Positions 44,801-53,291 of a stretch of DNA of 64,000 nt are shown here, piece after piece (positions within the stretch are counted from its first letter, which is position 1; each line of letters opens with the position of its first letter). The notes under the pieces were generated by a model. It ran no database searches. It saw only the letters and a program-made list of their open reading frames with translations, and was not told where the DNA came from. A program made the position numbers and the translations under genes. The stretch comes from JBCCGI01 sp039029355 (GTDB taxonomy: Bacteria; Planctomycetota; UBA1135; GCA-002686595), in contig JBCCGI010000019.1 of assembly GCA_039029355.1 (NCBI GenBank), positions 54,610-118,609 of the forward strand, read 5' to 3'.

Positions 44801-47167
44801 TGCAATCCGCCCGCGGACGGGCTGATCCACGTCCGCGCGAGCGACGTTGCGGCGATGCCGACGCTGTCGGTCGGTCCGGACCCGCTCCACCCGACCGAGC
44901 TGCGCGCCCGCTGGCAGGTCCACGCCGGCGCGATCGAGTCGATCGCCGACGCCGACACGGGCACGTTCGACCTCGAGCCCTTTGAGGTGGAGGTGATCTA
45001 CGAGACCAAGGGCAACAACGACTTCGTCGGGGTTCGACTCAACGCCAAGCTGACGAACACCAACACCAGGCTCTCGATCTACCGGATCGAGCTGCGCACC
45101 GCCGCCGAGCTGACCGGCACGCCGCAGAACCAGGTGCTCTCGATGCCGTGGTACTTCGGCGTGCTGGTGCCCGATCCGCTCAACGCTCCCGAGCTCGACC
45201 TCGCCAACTGCTACGCCGACGTGCGCCTCAGCGACCCCGAGCACGGAAAGGCCGTACCGACGCATCCCGGCGTCTACAGCATGCAGTGGATGTCGTACTA
45301 CCAGACCGAGGACGCCGAGAACGACCTCTTGTTCTGGGGGACGCGCGACACCGGCAACCACATCAAGCCCTATGCGCTCTACCGCGAGACCGACGCGATC
45401 GGCTTCGGCGTGCAGTACCAGCCGCCGGACAACCTGACGGTGACGGGGCAGGAGTCCGAGGACGGCGTGACGATGCCCTTCGAGGTCGTCATGACCGCGC
45501 TCAAGGGCGACTGGTACGACGCCGCGCAGTACTACCGCCAGTGGGCCATCAACCCGGCCTGGACCTGGATCCCCAACGCGGCGCCCGGCGAGCCCGGCTC
45601 GTCCTTCTCCGACGCGATGTTCCGTGCCCAGGCGCTGGGGACGGTGGCGCTGGGGAACTGCGCGGGCGGCACCACGAAGGACTACAGCAACTTCCAGTAC
45701 TGGAGCGAGGAGTGGGCCGGCTACCGGAGCTACTTCGGCCTCGACCCCGTCCACGGGCTGATCGGGCGCCCCTGGTTCTGGGACTACAACTCGTTCGACG
45801 CGGCCTTCGGGGACTGGTTCCCGACGCGGACCGACTTCCTGGGCGAGCTGCAGGAGGTGAGCTACCCGTGGGCGCCCTACTTCCACCCGCTGATCATCGA
45901 CCCGGACTCGACCGAGGCCGCCGCGTCGACGATCCCGGAGGTCAGCGGCGAGGACCTCTCCAACTATGTCGTCCGGGACGAGTTCGGCCAACCGCACGAG
46001 GCGTGCATCCAGGCCGTTCCGAAGACGGTCGGCTGCTCCTCGACCGAGGTCCCGTTCCGCCAGCAGGTGCTCTGCGCCGCGGCCGTTCCGGCCGGACTGT
46101 CGCCGGAGAACACGCTCCCGCTGCTCTACTCGAAGAGCGTCCTCGGGAGGTTGGACAGCGACGTGAAGGCGTGGATGGGCGCGATGTCGGGGGTCTACCT
46201 CGACGAGTACCACCACATCGAGCGCGTGTGCTACGCCGACCACGGCAACCCGGACGCGCACCCGCCCGGCGGCGATGGCTCGTACTTCATCGACGGCAAG
46301 CAAGCGCTCACGGTGCTCCTCAAGCAGTGGATGACCACCGAGCTCGGCATCGCCGAGCCCTACCTCTGGATCGAGAGCGCCTCGGAGCCCTACGTCGCCT
46401 TCGTCGAGGCCTGCAACCTCAGCTACGGCGGCATCTTCGGCGTGGCCCTCGAAGCGGGAAGCGTCCGCCGAGCGCCGCTCTTCCAGACCGTCTACAACGA
46501 GTTCCAACGCTTCCCCAGCGTGCTGCCGGTCAACCTGCCGCTGCCCTTCAGCGCGCCGGACTACCCGAAGAACATGGCGATCAGCCGCCACCACCTCGCG
46601 CGCTTCTCCTACGAGTCGGGCGAGATCCCGCTCGGCACCGTGCTCGAGCCCTCGCTGCTGGCGGACAAGCTGTCGGACGGCCCGTACTCGATGGCCGTCA
46701 ACATGGTGCGCGACATCTCCGAGGAGCTGAAGACCGACGAGGCCCGCGACCTGATGCGCTTCGGCCAGCGCTTCCGCGACCCGGCGGTCGCGTCGGTCTT
46801 CGTGCCGCCCTCGGGCGGCGGCGTGCCGGTCGCGCTGCAGGAGGAGGACGAGGACCTGACCTTCCCGCCGGTCTACGCGTCGGCCTGCGGGCGAGCCGGC
46901 GAGCGCATCGGCGTGCTGCTGGTCAACTGGACCGCGGTGACCGACCTCCTGGTGGCGCCGGGGCTGATCGAGTCGAGCCTCCCCGGCGACCAGCGCGTGA
47001 CGGTGACGCTCGAGCCGGAGAGCTACGGCTTCGCGCCCGCGGCGACGCTCTCGCTGCGCGACGTGAAGACCGGCGTGACGACGACCGTCCCTTGGGGCGG
47101 AGGCGACCTGACGCTGACCCGCGACCTGCCGGAGCTCTCCGGAACACTGCTCGTGCTCGAGCCGTAG
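41837..47167 (+). CDS. Giant secreted multidomain protein 1 with glycoside-hydrolase-like (DUF6259-type) C-terminus
   Basis: 1,776 aa from ATG 41837, with a signal peptide ending 'LAAPLAAQ'. Residues about 28-405 form a propeller-like region ('FGADVDLIADLAVIGDP', 'VGAPGEGAGTGFVWVFER'). About 414-443 is a Ca-loop motif (DCNGSGLPDAIDI...DCNDDGFPDEC). About 450-910 are Ig-like units with 'CPG...L......Y..Y.W..DG'. About 914-1776 is a catalytic-like region with 'FEVVMTALKGDWYDAAQYYRQWA', 'YLDEYHHIERVCY', 'GGDGSYFIDGKQALTVLLKQWM' and 'ESASEPYVAFVEAC', reminiscent of DUF6259 TIM-barrel hydrolases. Likely a polysaccharide-active extracellular enzyme; catalytic acids are inferred. Confidence 0.75.
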   Translation: MLTLTLRLAGYAIPFLTPLALAAPLAAQCPAETLFDANANTDLFGADVDLIADLAVIGDPLEEVLHVATKGGGTFGLSGTILPPVSGVRFGAQVELKYYDWDGAIPSPFYVPCSAEVYASAPDELGTGVLYRARGGSGACGWTLSSRAGSSLGNLTDPVLGAAKVGESLSSWGYRLAVGAPDNHGGRGSAYLLDDFFATAVSCADLYSAAAGPWFSSGTEHLGTSVAINERWALVGAPGEGAGTGFVWVFERVGGSWAYHSSIPTSLPGTRYGLRLALNDDSALVSYVSTSGYRTALYSYQSGSSWSLVTTLGAGLAGALTDDRAVLFEPPTGTVFICATVPVRPYYRKPDGSWVSGPTLTTVPYSSVSDLVCSAEISGETVLVGSKGEGCLFFPGEGVVKQRDLACFAGSGADCNGSGLPDAIDIHLGTSADCNDDGFPDECVAPLSVSTLVTPIEASICAGESAEITADGSGSLPMTFTWYEGPVVDPGKLITSGSTGGDGTGYSITQSGITSSLDISDFQQYAATAVTKTYTVVLESGGCSATTTVSIEGITPPIPPLLTVAGAPTCPDGTLTLSVPAIYNDYDWIHDGTWVASGSPTHTLDASTAPGIFGEYYVVVFGDGGCESISNTVTIDADDVLSAPLLSLAGSPSCPGQTALVLSVAEGYDTYAWEKDDMPIPGETSHELTLDTSDPAALYGSYTVTVESAGGSCQLESNAITVDGNDFIEVPEVTVDAPACEGTDLMLTAEAGYDSYQWVDESGATVGSLATLGVASPPAGSADVEYVVWVSRTGATCQVPSDPVAVGPDDFVASPEIAFGGSPACPGLTELILWVPDAYTSYLWYRDGQPVSGSAFSGLGTHELRLATAAPEDVLGRYTVVVTDANSGCSLLTAEEDAIDVGQADFLAQPCDVVISNGTVDLTVTPDPEYGLVTDHLVNLSVTGPAGPGDGVFFAPTDLWKITFRNRDFTDYEPPLWDPCDGGLSSDPCNPPADGLIHVRASDVAAMPTLSVGPDPLHPTELRARWQVHAGAIESIADADTGTFDLEPFEVEVIYETKGNNDFVGVRLNAKLTNTNTRLSIYRIELRTAAELTGTPQNQVLSMPWYFGVLVPDPLNAPELDLANCYADVRLSDPEHGKAVPTHPGVYSMQWMSYYQTEDAENDLLFWGTRDTGNHIKPYALYRETDAIGFGVQYQPPDNLTVTGQESEDGVTMPFEVVMTALKGDWYDAAQYYRQWAINPAWTWIPNAAPGEPGSSFSDAMFRAQALGTVALGNCAGGTTKDYSNFQYWSEEWAGYRSYFGLDPVHGLIGRPWFWDYNSFDAAFGDWFPTRTDFLGELQEVSYPWAPYFHPLIIDPDSTEAAASTIPEVSGEDLSNYVVRDEFGQPHEACIQAVPKTVGCSSTEVPFRQQVLCAAAVPAGLSPENTLPLLYSKSVLGRLDSDVKAWMGAMSGVYLDEYHHIERVCYADHGNPDAHPPGGDGSYFIDGKQALTVLLKQWMTTELGIAEPYLWIESASEPYVAFVEACNLSYGGIFGVALEAGSVRRAPLFQTVYNEFQRFPSVLPVNLPLPFSAPDYPKNMAISRHHLARFSYESGEIPLGTVLEPSLLADKLSDGPYSMAVNMVRDISEELKTDEARDLMRFGQRFRDPAVASVFVPPSGGGVPVALQEEDEDLTFPPVYASACGRAGERIGVLLVNWTAVTDLLVAPGLIESSLPGDQRVTVTLEPESYGFAPAATLSLRDVKTGVTTTVPWGGGDLTLTRDLPELSGTLLVLEP

Positions 47168-47185
47168 GCAGGCGACCGGACGGCG

Positions 47186-47213
47186 GACGCGGGCACTCGC
47201 GGAGGACCGCGTC
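47186..47213 (+). terminator. Hairpin between the giant paralogues
   Basis: GACGCGG and CCGCGTC form a perfect 7-bp stem around a 14-base loop, 18 bases after the stop of giant gene 1. It has no T-run. Confidence 0.4.
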
Positions 47214-47323
47214 AGCCTCGCCGGGCGCAAACTCCGACGGCGAGCTGTAACGCGGCGCCGCTCCGCCCGTTTCTAGCTCGGAACCAGCCGCTACCTGCCA
47301 ACCCCGCTTGCCCAAACCGCCGC

Positions 47324-50300
47324 ATGTTGACTCTCGCCTCGCGTCTGCTGCCGCTCCTCGCCCTGCTCGCGCTCTCCGCTCCGCTGTCCGGACAGTGTCC
47401 CGCCTGGGGTCTGTTCGACTCCGACACCGCCAGCGATGCGTTTGGTGCCGACGTCGACTTGATCGCCGACCTTGCGGTCATCGGCGATCCACTCCAAGGA
47501 GTACTCCACGTCGCTACCGAGAGCGGTGGGCTCTTCAACCTCGCCGATGTGATCTATCCCGAGTCGATGTACCCGCCGTTCTCCAGCGGTCGCTTCGGTG
47601 CCCAGGTCGAGCTGAAGTACTACGACTGGGGCGGGGCGGTCCCGGGCCCCTCCTACGTGCCGTGCTCGGCCGAGATCTACGCGAGCGCGCCCGACGACTT
47701 CGGCGCCGGCTTGCTGTATCGGGTCCGCGGCGGGACCGGGTTCTGTGGCTGGACGCACACGTCACGCGTCGGCTACTCGCTCGGGACGGTGACCGACCCG
47801 GTCATCGGCGCCGCCAAGGTCGGCGAGTCGCTCTCCAGTTGGGGCTACCGGCTCGCGGTCGGCGCACCCGACAATCACGGGGGCCGCGGCAGCGCGTACC
47901 TGCTGAACGACTTCGACGGCACGTCCGTCAGCTGCAACGATCTGTACTACGCCGCCGTGGGCCCGTGGATCACCTTCGGAAACGCGCACATCGGCACCTC
48001 GGTCGCGATCAATGAGCGCTGGGCCCTCGTCGGCGCGCCGGGCGAGACCGGCAGCACCGGCTTTGTGTGGGTCTTCGAGCGCGCCGGCGCCTCCTGGACC
48101 TATCACTCGTCGCTGCCCTCGGTGTTTCCCGACACGCGCCAGGGGCTCCGTATCGCGCTCCACGACGACCGCGCGCTGGTCTCCCACCTCTCGCCGTCGG
48201 GGTACCGGAGCAAGCTCTACACCTACCAGGGCGGCTCCTCGTGGAGCCTTGAAACCACGCTCGGTGCGGGGCTGGCCGGCGCGCTGACCGACGACCGCGC
48301 GGTGCTGTTCGAGGTGGCTCCCGGGACCACGTTCCAGTGCGCCGACGTCCCCGTGCGGCCGTACTACCGCAAGCCCGATGGCTCTTGGGTAGCCGGGCCC
48401 TCGATGTTCTCGGTGCCCTATGCCTCGGTCTCCGATCTCGTGTGTGCGGCGGAGATCTCGGGCGAGACGGTACTCGTCGGGAGCAAGGGCCAGGGCTGCG
48501 GGTCCTTCATCAGCGAGGGAGCCGTCATTCAGCGCAACCTGGCTTGTTTCTCGGGCTCGGGCGATGACTGCAACGGCAACGGGCTGCCGGACTCCATCGA
48601 CATCTACCTCGGAGACAGCGAGGACTGCAACGGCGACGACTACCCGGACGAATGCGTGACGCCGCTCTCGGTGTCGACCGACGCCTTCCCGAGCATCCTG
48701 TGCACCGGCGATTCCGCCGAGGTCGTCGCCTACGGTTCGGGCTCGCTGCCGATGACCTTCACCTGGTACGACGGGCCGGTGGCGGACCCGGTGTACGAGA
48801 TCTCCCCGGGCTATGTCGGGCCCGACGGCACCGAGTACGAGATCTCCCAGAGCGGCTCGACGTCGCACCTCCAGATCACCAACTTCCTGCAGTCCGCTCC
48901 GGCGGGCGGTCCGAAGCTCTACACGGTCGTGGTCGAGAGCGGCACCTGCACCGCCAGCACGACGACCAGCTACCTCGACGGCTTTCCAGCTCCCCCGCAG
49001 CCGATCGTCACTCTTGGATCCGTGGACTGCCTGGGAAGCACCTTGACGCTGGAGTCGCATCCGACGGGCTACAACCACTACGAGTGGATCCAGGACGGCG
49101 CGTGGCTCGGTCAGCACGCACCCTCGCTGCAGCTCGACCTCAGCGCCGGCCCGGCGATCTTCGGGGACTATCAGCTCCTGGTCTATGGCGACGGCGGCTG
49201 CGAGGCGATCAGCGCGCCGTTCACGCTCGACGCCGACGCGATCGCTCCCCTGCTGAGCGTCACGGCGAGCCCGTCCCATCCCGCCGTCTGCGCCGGGAAG
49301 AGCACCGAGGTCGCCGCGCAGGGGGTGGGCGCGCTCCCGATGACCTTCACCTGGTACGAGGGGCCGGTCGCGGATCCCGCCAAGGAGATCCTGTCGGGTT
49401 CGACCGGAGGTGACGGCACCGGCTACGCGATCGAGCAGGTCGGGACGGCCTCCTACCTCACGCTGAGCGACTTCCAGCAGTACGCGGCCACGGCGGTCAC
49501 CACGACCTACACCGTCGTCGTCGAAAGCGGCGGCTGCTCGGCGACGGCGACGGCGTCGGTCGAGGGGCTTACGGCGCCAATCCCGCCACTCCTCACACTC
49601 TCGGGTGCGCCGGCGTGCCCCGACGGCATGCTCACGTTGTCGGTGCCCGCGATCTACGACGACTACGACTGGATCCGCGGCGGAACCTGGGTCGCAGGCG
49701 GGAGCCCTACGCTCAAGCTCGACGCCTCGGCGGCACCTGCGATCTTCGGTGACTACCACGTCCTGGTGTACGGCGAAGACGGCTGCGATTCGACAAGCAA
49801 CACGCTGACGATCGACGTGGACGACGTGCTCTCCGTCCCGGCCATCTCGCTCACCGGATCGCCAAGCTGCCCCGGGCTGACGAGCCTTGAGCTCTCGGCG
49901 CCGGTCGGCTACGGCCAGTACGCCTGGCACAAGGACGGGAGTCCCTTGCCCGGCGAGACGTCGCACGTCCTGACGCTGGCGACCCTCGATCCCGCGGCCG
50001 TTCACGGGAGCTACACGGTCCAGGTCGGCTCCGCCACCCAACTGTGCGCGCAGGAGAGCAATCCGGTCGAGATCGACGCCTCCGACTTCGTCCCGCAGCC
50101 GGAGATCCAGCTGGGAGGCACGCCGACGTGCCCCGGCGAGACCGACATCACGATGTGGGTCTCCAAGATCTACGACAGCTACCAGTGGCTGCGCGACGGG
50201 CTGCCGGTCTCCGGCGCGGCGTTTGCGGGCGCAAACGGGCACCAGCTCACCATCGCGACCGACGTCCCGAGCGCGATCTACGGCGACTACACCGTGCAGG

Positions 50301-53026
50301 TCAGCCTCGCCGGTGCGCCGTGCACCGTGGAGGCGGTCCCCGTACCGCTGAGCTCGGCCGACATACTCTCGCAGCCCTGCGAGCTCTTCATCAGCAACGG
50401 CACGGTCGACCTCGCGATCAAGCCCGACCCCGACTACGGCCTGGTGCACGAGCACCTGCTCAACCTCACGGTCACCGGCCCCGCCGGCCCCGGTGACGGC
50501 GTGTTCTTCGCGCCGAGCGACGTCTGGAAGGTCACGCTGCGCAGCAAGGATTTCGCCGGCATGCCGGTCTCGACGGCCAGCCCTTGCGATCCGCAGCCGG
50601 CGGACGGGCTGCTCCACATCCGGGCGAGCGACGTGACGGTCCTGCCGGTGCTCTCGGTCGGGCCCACCAAGAGCGCACCGACCGAGATGCGCGCCCGCTG
50701 GAGCATCCATCCCGACGCGATCGAGACGCTCGGCGACGCGGACTTCGGCACGTTCCCGCTCGAGCCGTTCGTGGTCGAGCTGATCTACAAGACCTCCGGC
50801 GACAACGACTACGTCGGGATCAACCTCAACGTGCGGCTGACGGGTGCGGACCCGCGCCTCTCGGTCTACCGGCTCGAGCTGCGGACCGCCGCCGAGCTCA
50901 CGAGCGCGCCCCAGAACCACATGCTGGCCGCGCCCTGGTACTTCGGGGTGCTGCTACCCGACCCGCTGAACTCCGGAGCGATCGAGTTCGCCGACTGCCT
51001 GGCCGACATCCGCCTCAGCGACCCGGTCCACGGCAAGAGCATCCCCACCCACCCGGGCGTGCTCACGATGCAGTGGATGTCGTTCTACGAGACCGACGAC
51101 CCCGAGGGCGATCTGCTCTACTGGGGCACGCGCGATACGGGCAACCACATCAAGCCCTACTTCGTCTACCCCGAGCAGGACGGCCTGGGCTTCGGCGTGC
51201 AGTACCAGCCGATTGACAACCTCAACGTCACCGGGCAGGAGGACGCCGACGGCGACGGCGAGCCCGACGGCGTCTCCATGCCCTTCGACGTCGTGATGAC
51301 CGCGCTCAAGGGCGACTGGTACGACGCGGCGCAGTACTACCGCGACTGGGCCATCGACCCGAGCTGGGTGTGGATCCCCGACGCGCTGCCGGGGGATCCG
51401 GGATCGGACTACTCCCAGCTGATCTACGACGCGCAGGCCCTCGGCACCGTGAACATCGCGCCGTGCGAGCCCGCCGTCGCGCCCGAGCTCGCGCCCGGAG
51501 AGGACATCATCAAGGACTACACCAACTTCCAGTTCTGGCAGCGCGAGTGGGACGACTTCGAGGCCTTCTTCGGGCTGACGAGCCTCGTGGGGCGCCCATG
51601 GTTCTGGGACCACAACGCCTTCGACGCCGCGTTCGGGGAGTGGATGCCGGTACGCGACGACTTCCTCGCAGCCTGCGGGACCGTAGCGCACCCCTGGGGC
51701 CCCTACTTCCACCCGCTGATCGTGGACCGGGACAGCCCGGGCTACGCCAGCTCCTACGTACCGGAGATCCTGGGCGAGGACCTGGAACGGTACGTCGTCA
51801 AGGACGAGTTCGGTCAGGCCCATCGCTCCTCGATCTTCGCGGTCCCGAAGGACCAGGGGTGCGGCCCGCACCCGATCGTCGAGTGGCACCAGCGCGTCCT
51901 GTGTCCCGCCAGCTCTCCGGATCCGGAGAAGCCGGCCGAGACCGTCCCCCTGCTGTACGCGCGGCACGTGCTGGGGCAGCTCGCCGCTGCTATGACGCCC
52001 TTCGGCGGGAGCTTCTCGGGCGCCTACCTCGACGAGTACCACCACCTCGAGCGCGTCTGCTACGACGCGAGCCACGGGCACCCCGTCGGCGGCGACGGAT
52101 CGTACTTCGTCGACGGCAAGCAGGTGCTCTCACTGCTGCTCAAGCAGTGGATGCGCGACAACGGCAACCCCGAGCCCTTCCTGTGGACCGAGGGCGCGTC
52201 GGAGCCGTACGTCGGCTTCGTCGAGGTGTGCAACCTCAGCTACGGTCAGGTGTTCGGCTCCGACCTCGAGGAGTCCGCCTTCGACCGCGCGCCGATGTTC
52301 CAGACCGTCTACAACGAGTACCAGCGCTTCGCGAGCGTGCTGCCCGCCAACCTGCCGCTGTCGGACACGGTGAGCGCCGAGGCGATGGCCGCCAGCCGCC
52401 ACTTCCTCGCGCGCTACTCCAGCGAGTCGGGCGAGGTCGCACTCGGCACGGTCCTGTCTCCCAAGTCCCTGGCCGACAACCTGGACCATCCGCTCTACGC
52501 GCAGGCGGCCTACATGGTGCAGGACTTCGCCCAGGTCCTGAACACGGACGAGGCGCGCGACCTGCTGCGCTTCGGGCAGCGCTTCCGCAACCCGCGCGTC
52601 GTGGCGAACTTCACCGGCCCCGAGGAGGCGCCGCTGTTCCTCCCGCCCGGCGGCGGTCCGCCGCCGCTCGGCGCCCTCGGCAGCGAGCAGCCCAAGGAGT
52701 CTCCGGGGCCCAGCTACCCGGCGGTGTACGGCTCGGTCTGCGGCCACCGCTCGGAGAAGCGCGTGGCGGTGCTGCTGCTCAACTGGACCGCGGCCGAGGA
52801 CCTCCTGACGGCCCCGACGCTGGTCGCCGACACGCTCCCGGGCGACCAGATCGCGACCGTGACGCTCGACCCCGCCAGCTACGGCTTCGAGGTCGGCGAC
52901 CCACTTCAGCTCCGCAACGTGCGCACCGGCGAGGTGAGCGCGCTGGTGTGGAGCGGCGGCACGGTCGACTTCGCGACGCCGGTCGCGCAGACCTCGGCGG
53001 CGCTCTTCGAGCTGTCTCTCCCCTAG
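47324..53026 (+). CDS. Giant secreted multidomain protein 2, tandem paralogue of protein 1
   Basis: 1,900 aa from ATG 47324 (MLTLASRLLPLLALLALSAPLSGQ, a signal peptide). Domain order is as in protein 1: propeller (about 25-405), Ca-loop 'DCNGNGLPDSIDI...DCNGDDYPDEC' at 414-444, Ig-like units to about 1020, and a hydrolase-like part at about 1022-1900 with 'DVVMTALKGDWYDAAQYYRDWA', 'YLDEYHHLERVCY' and 'EGASEPYVGFVEVC'. The Ig section is about 108 residues longer: two units are gained ('GSLPMTFTWYDG' and 'TLTLESHPTGYNHYEWIQDG') and one unit of protein 1 is lost. Likely same function with different reach or ligand. Confidence 0.75.
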   Translation: MLTLASRLLPLLALLALSAPLSGQCPAWGLFDSDTASDAFGADVDLIADLAVIGDPLQGVLHVATESGGLFNLADVIYPESMYPPFSSGRFGAQVELKYYDWGGAVPGPSYVPCSAEIYASAPDDFGAGLLYRVRGGTGFCGWTHTSRVGYSLGTVTDPVIGAAKVGESLSSWGYRLAVGAPDNHGGRGSAYLLNDFDGTSVSCNDLYYAAVGPWITFGNAHIGTSVAINERWALVGAPGETGSTGFVWVFERAGASWTYHSSLPSVFPDTRQGLRIALHDDRALVSHLSPSGYRSKLYTYQGGSSWSLETTLGAGLAGALTDDRAVLFEVAPGTTFQCADVPVRPYYRKPDGSWVAGPSMFSVPYASVSDLVCAAEISGETVLVGSKGQGCGSFISEGAVIQRNLACFSGSGDDCNGNGLPDSIDIYLGDSEDCNGDDYPDECVTPLSVSTDAFPSILCTGDSAEVVAYGSGSLPMTFTWYDGPVADPVYEISPGYVGPDGTEYEISQSGSTSHLQITNFLQSAPAGGPKLYTVVVESGTCTASTTTSYLDGFPAPPQPIVTLGSVDCLGSTLTLESHPTGYNHYEWIQDGAWLGQHAPSLQLDLSAGPAIFGDYQLLVYGDGGCEAISAPFTLDADAIAPLLSVTASPSHPAVCAGKSTEVAAQGVGALPMTFTWYEGPVADPAKEILSGSTGGDGTGYAIEQVGTASYLTLSDFQQYAATAVTTTYTVVVESGGCSATATASVEGLTAPIPPLLTLSGAPACPDGMLTLSVPAIYDDYDWIRGGTWVAGGSPTLKLDASAAPAIFGDYHVLVYGEDGCDSTSNTLTIDVDDVLSVPAISLTGSPSCPGLTSLELSAPVGYGQYAWHKDGSPLPGETSHVLTLATLDPAAVHGSYTVQVGSATQLCAQESNPVEIDASDFVPQPEIQLGGTPTCPGETDITMWVSKIYDSYQWLRDGLPVSGAAFAGANGHQLTIATDVPSAIYGDYTVQVSLAGAPCTVEAVPVPLSSADILSQPCELFISNGTVDLAIKPDPDYGLVHEHLLNLTVTGPAGPGDGVFFAPSDVWKVTLRSKDFAGMPVSTASPCDPQPADGLLHIRASDVTVLPVLSVGPTKSAPTEMRARWSIHPDAIETLGDADFGTFPLEPFVVELIYKTSGDNDYVGINLNVRLTGADPRLSVYRLELRTAAELTSAPQNHMLAAPWYFGVLLPDPLNSGAIEFADCLADIRLSDPVHGKSIPTHPGVLTMQWMSFYETDDPEGDLLYWGTRDTGNHIKPYFVYPEQDGLGFGVQYQPIDNLNVTGQEDADGDGEPDGVSMPFDVVMTALKGDWYDAAQYYRDWAIDPSWVWIPDALPGDPGSDYSQLIYDAQALGTVNIAPCEPAVAPELAPGEDIIKDYTNFQFWQREWDDFEAFFGLTSLVGRPWFWDHNAFDAAFGEWMPVRDDFLAACGTVAHPWGPYFHPLIVDRDSPGYASSYVPEILGEDLERYVVKDEFGQAHRSSIFAVPKDQGCGPHPIVEWHQRVLCPASSPDPEKPAETVPLLYARHVLGQLAAAMTPFGGSFSGAYLDEYHHLERVCYDASHGHPVGGDGSYFVDGKQVLSLLLKQWMRDNGNPEPFLWTEGASEPYVGFVEVCNLSYGQVFGSDLEESAFDRAPMFQTVYNEYQRFASVLPANLPLSDTVSAEAMAASRHFLARYSSESGEVALGTVLSPKSLADNLDHPLYAQAAYMVQDFAQVLNTDEARDLLRFGQRFRNPRVVANFTGPEEAPLFLPPGGGPPPLGALGSEQPKESPGPSYPAVYGSVCGHRSEKRVAVLLLNWTAAEDLLTAPTLVADTLPGDQIATVTLDPASYGFEVGDPLQLRNVRTGEVSALVWSGGTVDFATPVAQTSAALFELSLP

Positions 53027-53039
53027 CGCACGGCCCTCC

Positions 53040-53228
53040 TCAGGGCGAGCCGCGGTGATGCTCGACGCGGTGCCCGAAGTAGACCAGGCCCAACCCAACC
53101 GCGAGGAGGAGCGCGTGCGAGAGCCGCACCTCCTCACGCAGGATGCAGCCCACGAGGGTGCCCGCGAAGATCGGCGCGCCGATCTTCATCAGGAGCTCGA
53201 GCAGGAAGCTCTGGTGCTCTTTCGCCAT
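53040..53228 (-). CDS. Small single-helix membrane protein, hypothetical
   Basis: 62 aa. It has an N-terminal amphipathic segment ('EHQSFLLELLMKIGAPIFAGTLVGCIL') and a hydrophobic helix ('ALLLAVGLGLVYFGHRVEH', about 39-57) ending in His/Arg residues. AGGA precedes the ATG at a suitable distance. No family recognised. It ends 13 bases from the convergent giant gene and follows the propeller-like gene on the same strand by 63 bases. Confidence 0.5.
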   Translation of the reverse strand: MAKEHQSFLLELLMKIGAPIFAGTLVGCILREEVRLSHALLLAVGLGLVYFGHRVEHHRGSP

Positions 53229-53291
53229 GGATCCGTCCTTTCGCCGCGCCCGGCGCGGGCGCGGACGGACCCTAGCAAAGCTCCGCGGGCA

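Noticed and set aside
41771..47230. 1,819-codon open frame antisense to giant gene 1
   Set aside because: Composition is low-complexity Val/Arg/Asp/His with no domain motif, mirroring the codon bias of the opposite strand. The plus-strand reading has a signal peptide and recognisable domains.
47762..50920. 1,052-codon open frame antisense to giant gene 2
   Set aside because: Same artefact as above: no start context, no motif, and it covers only the interior of the real gene.
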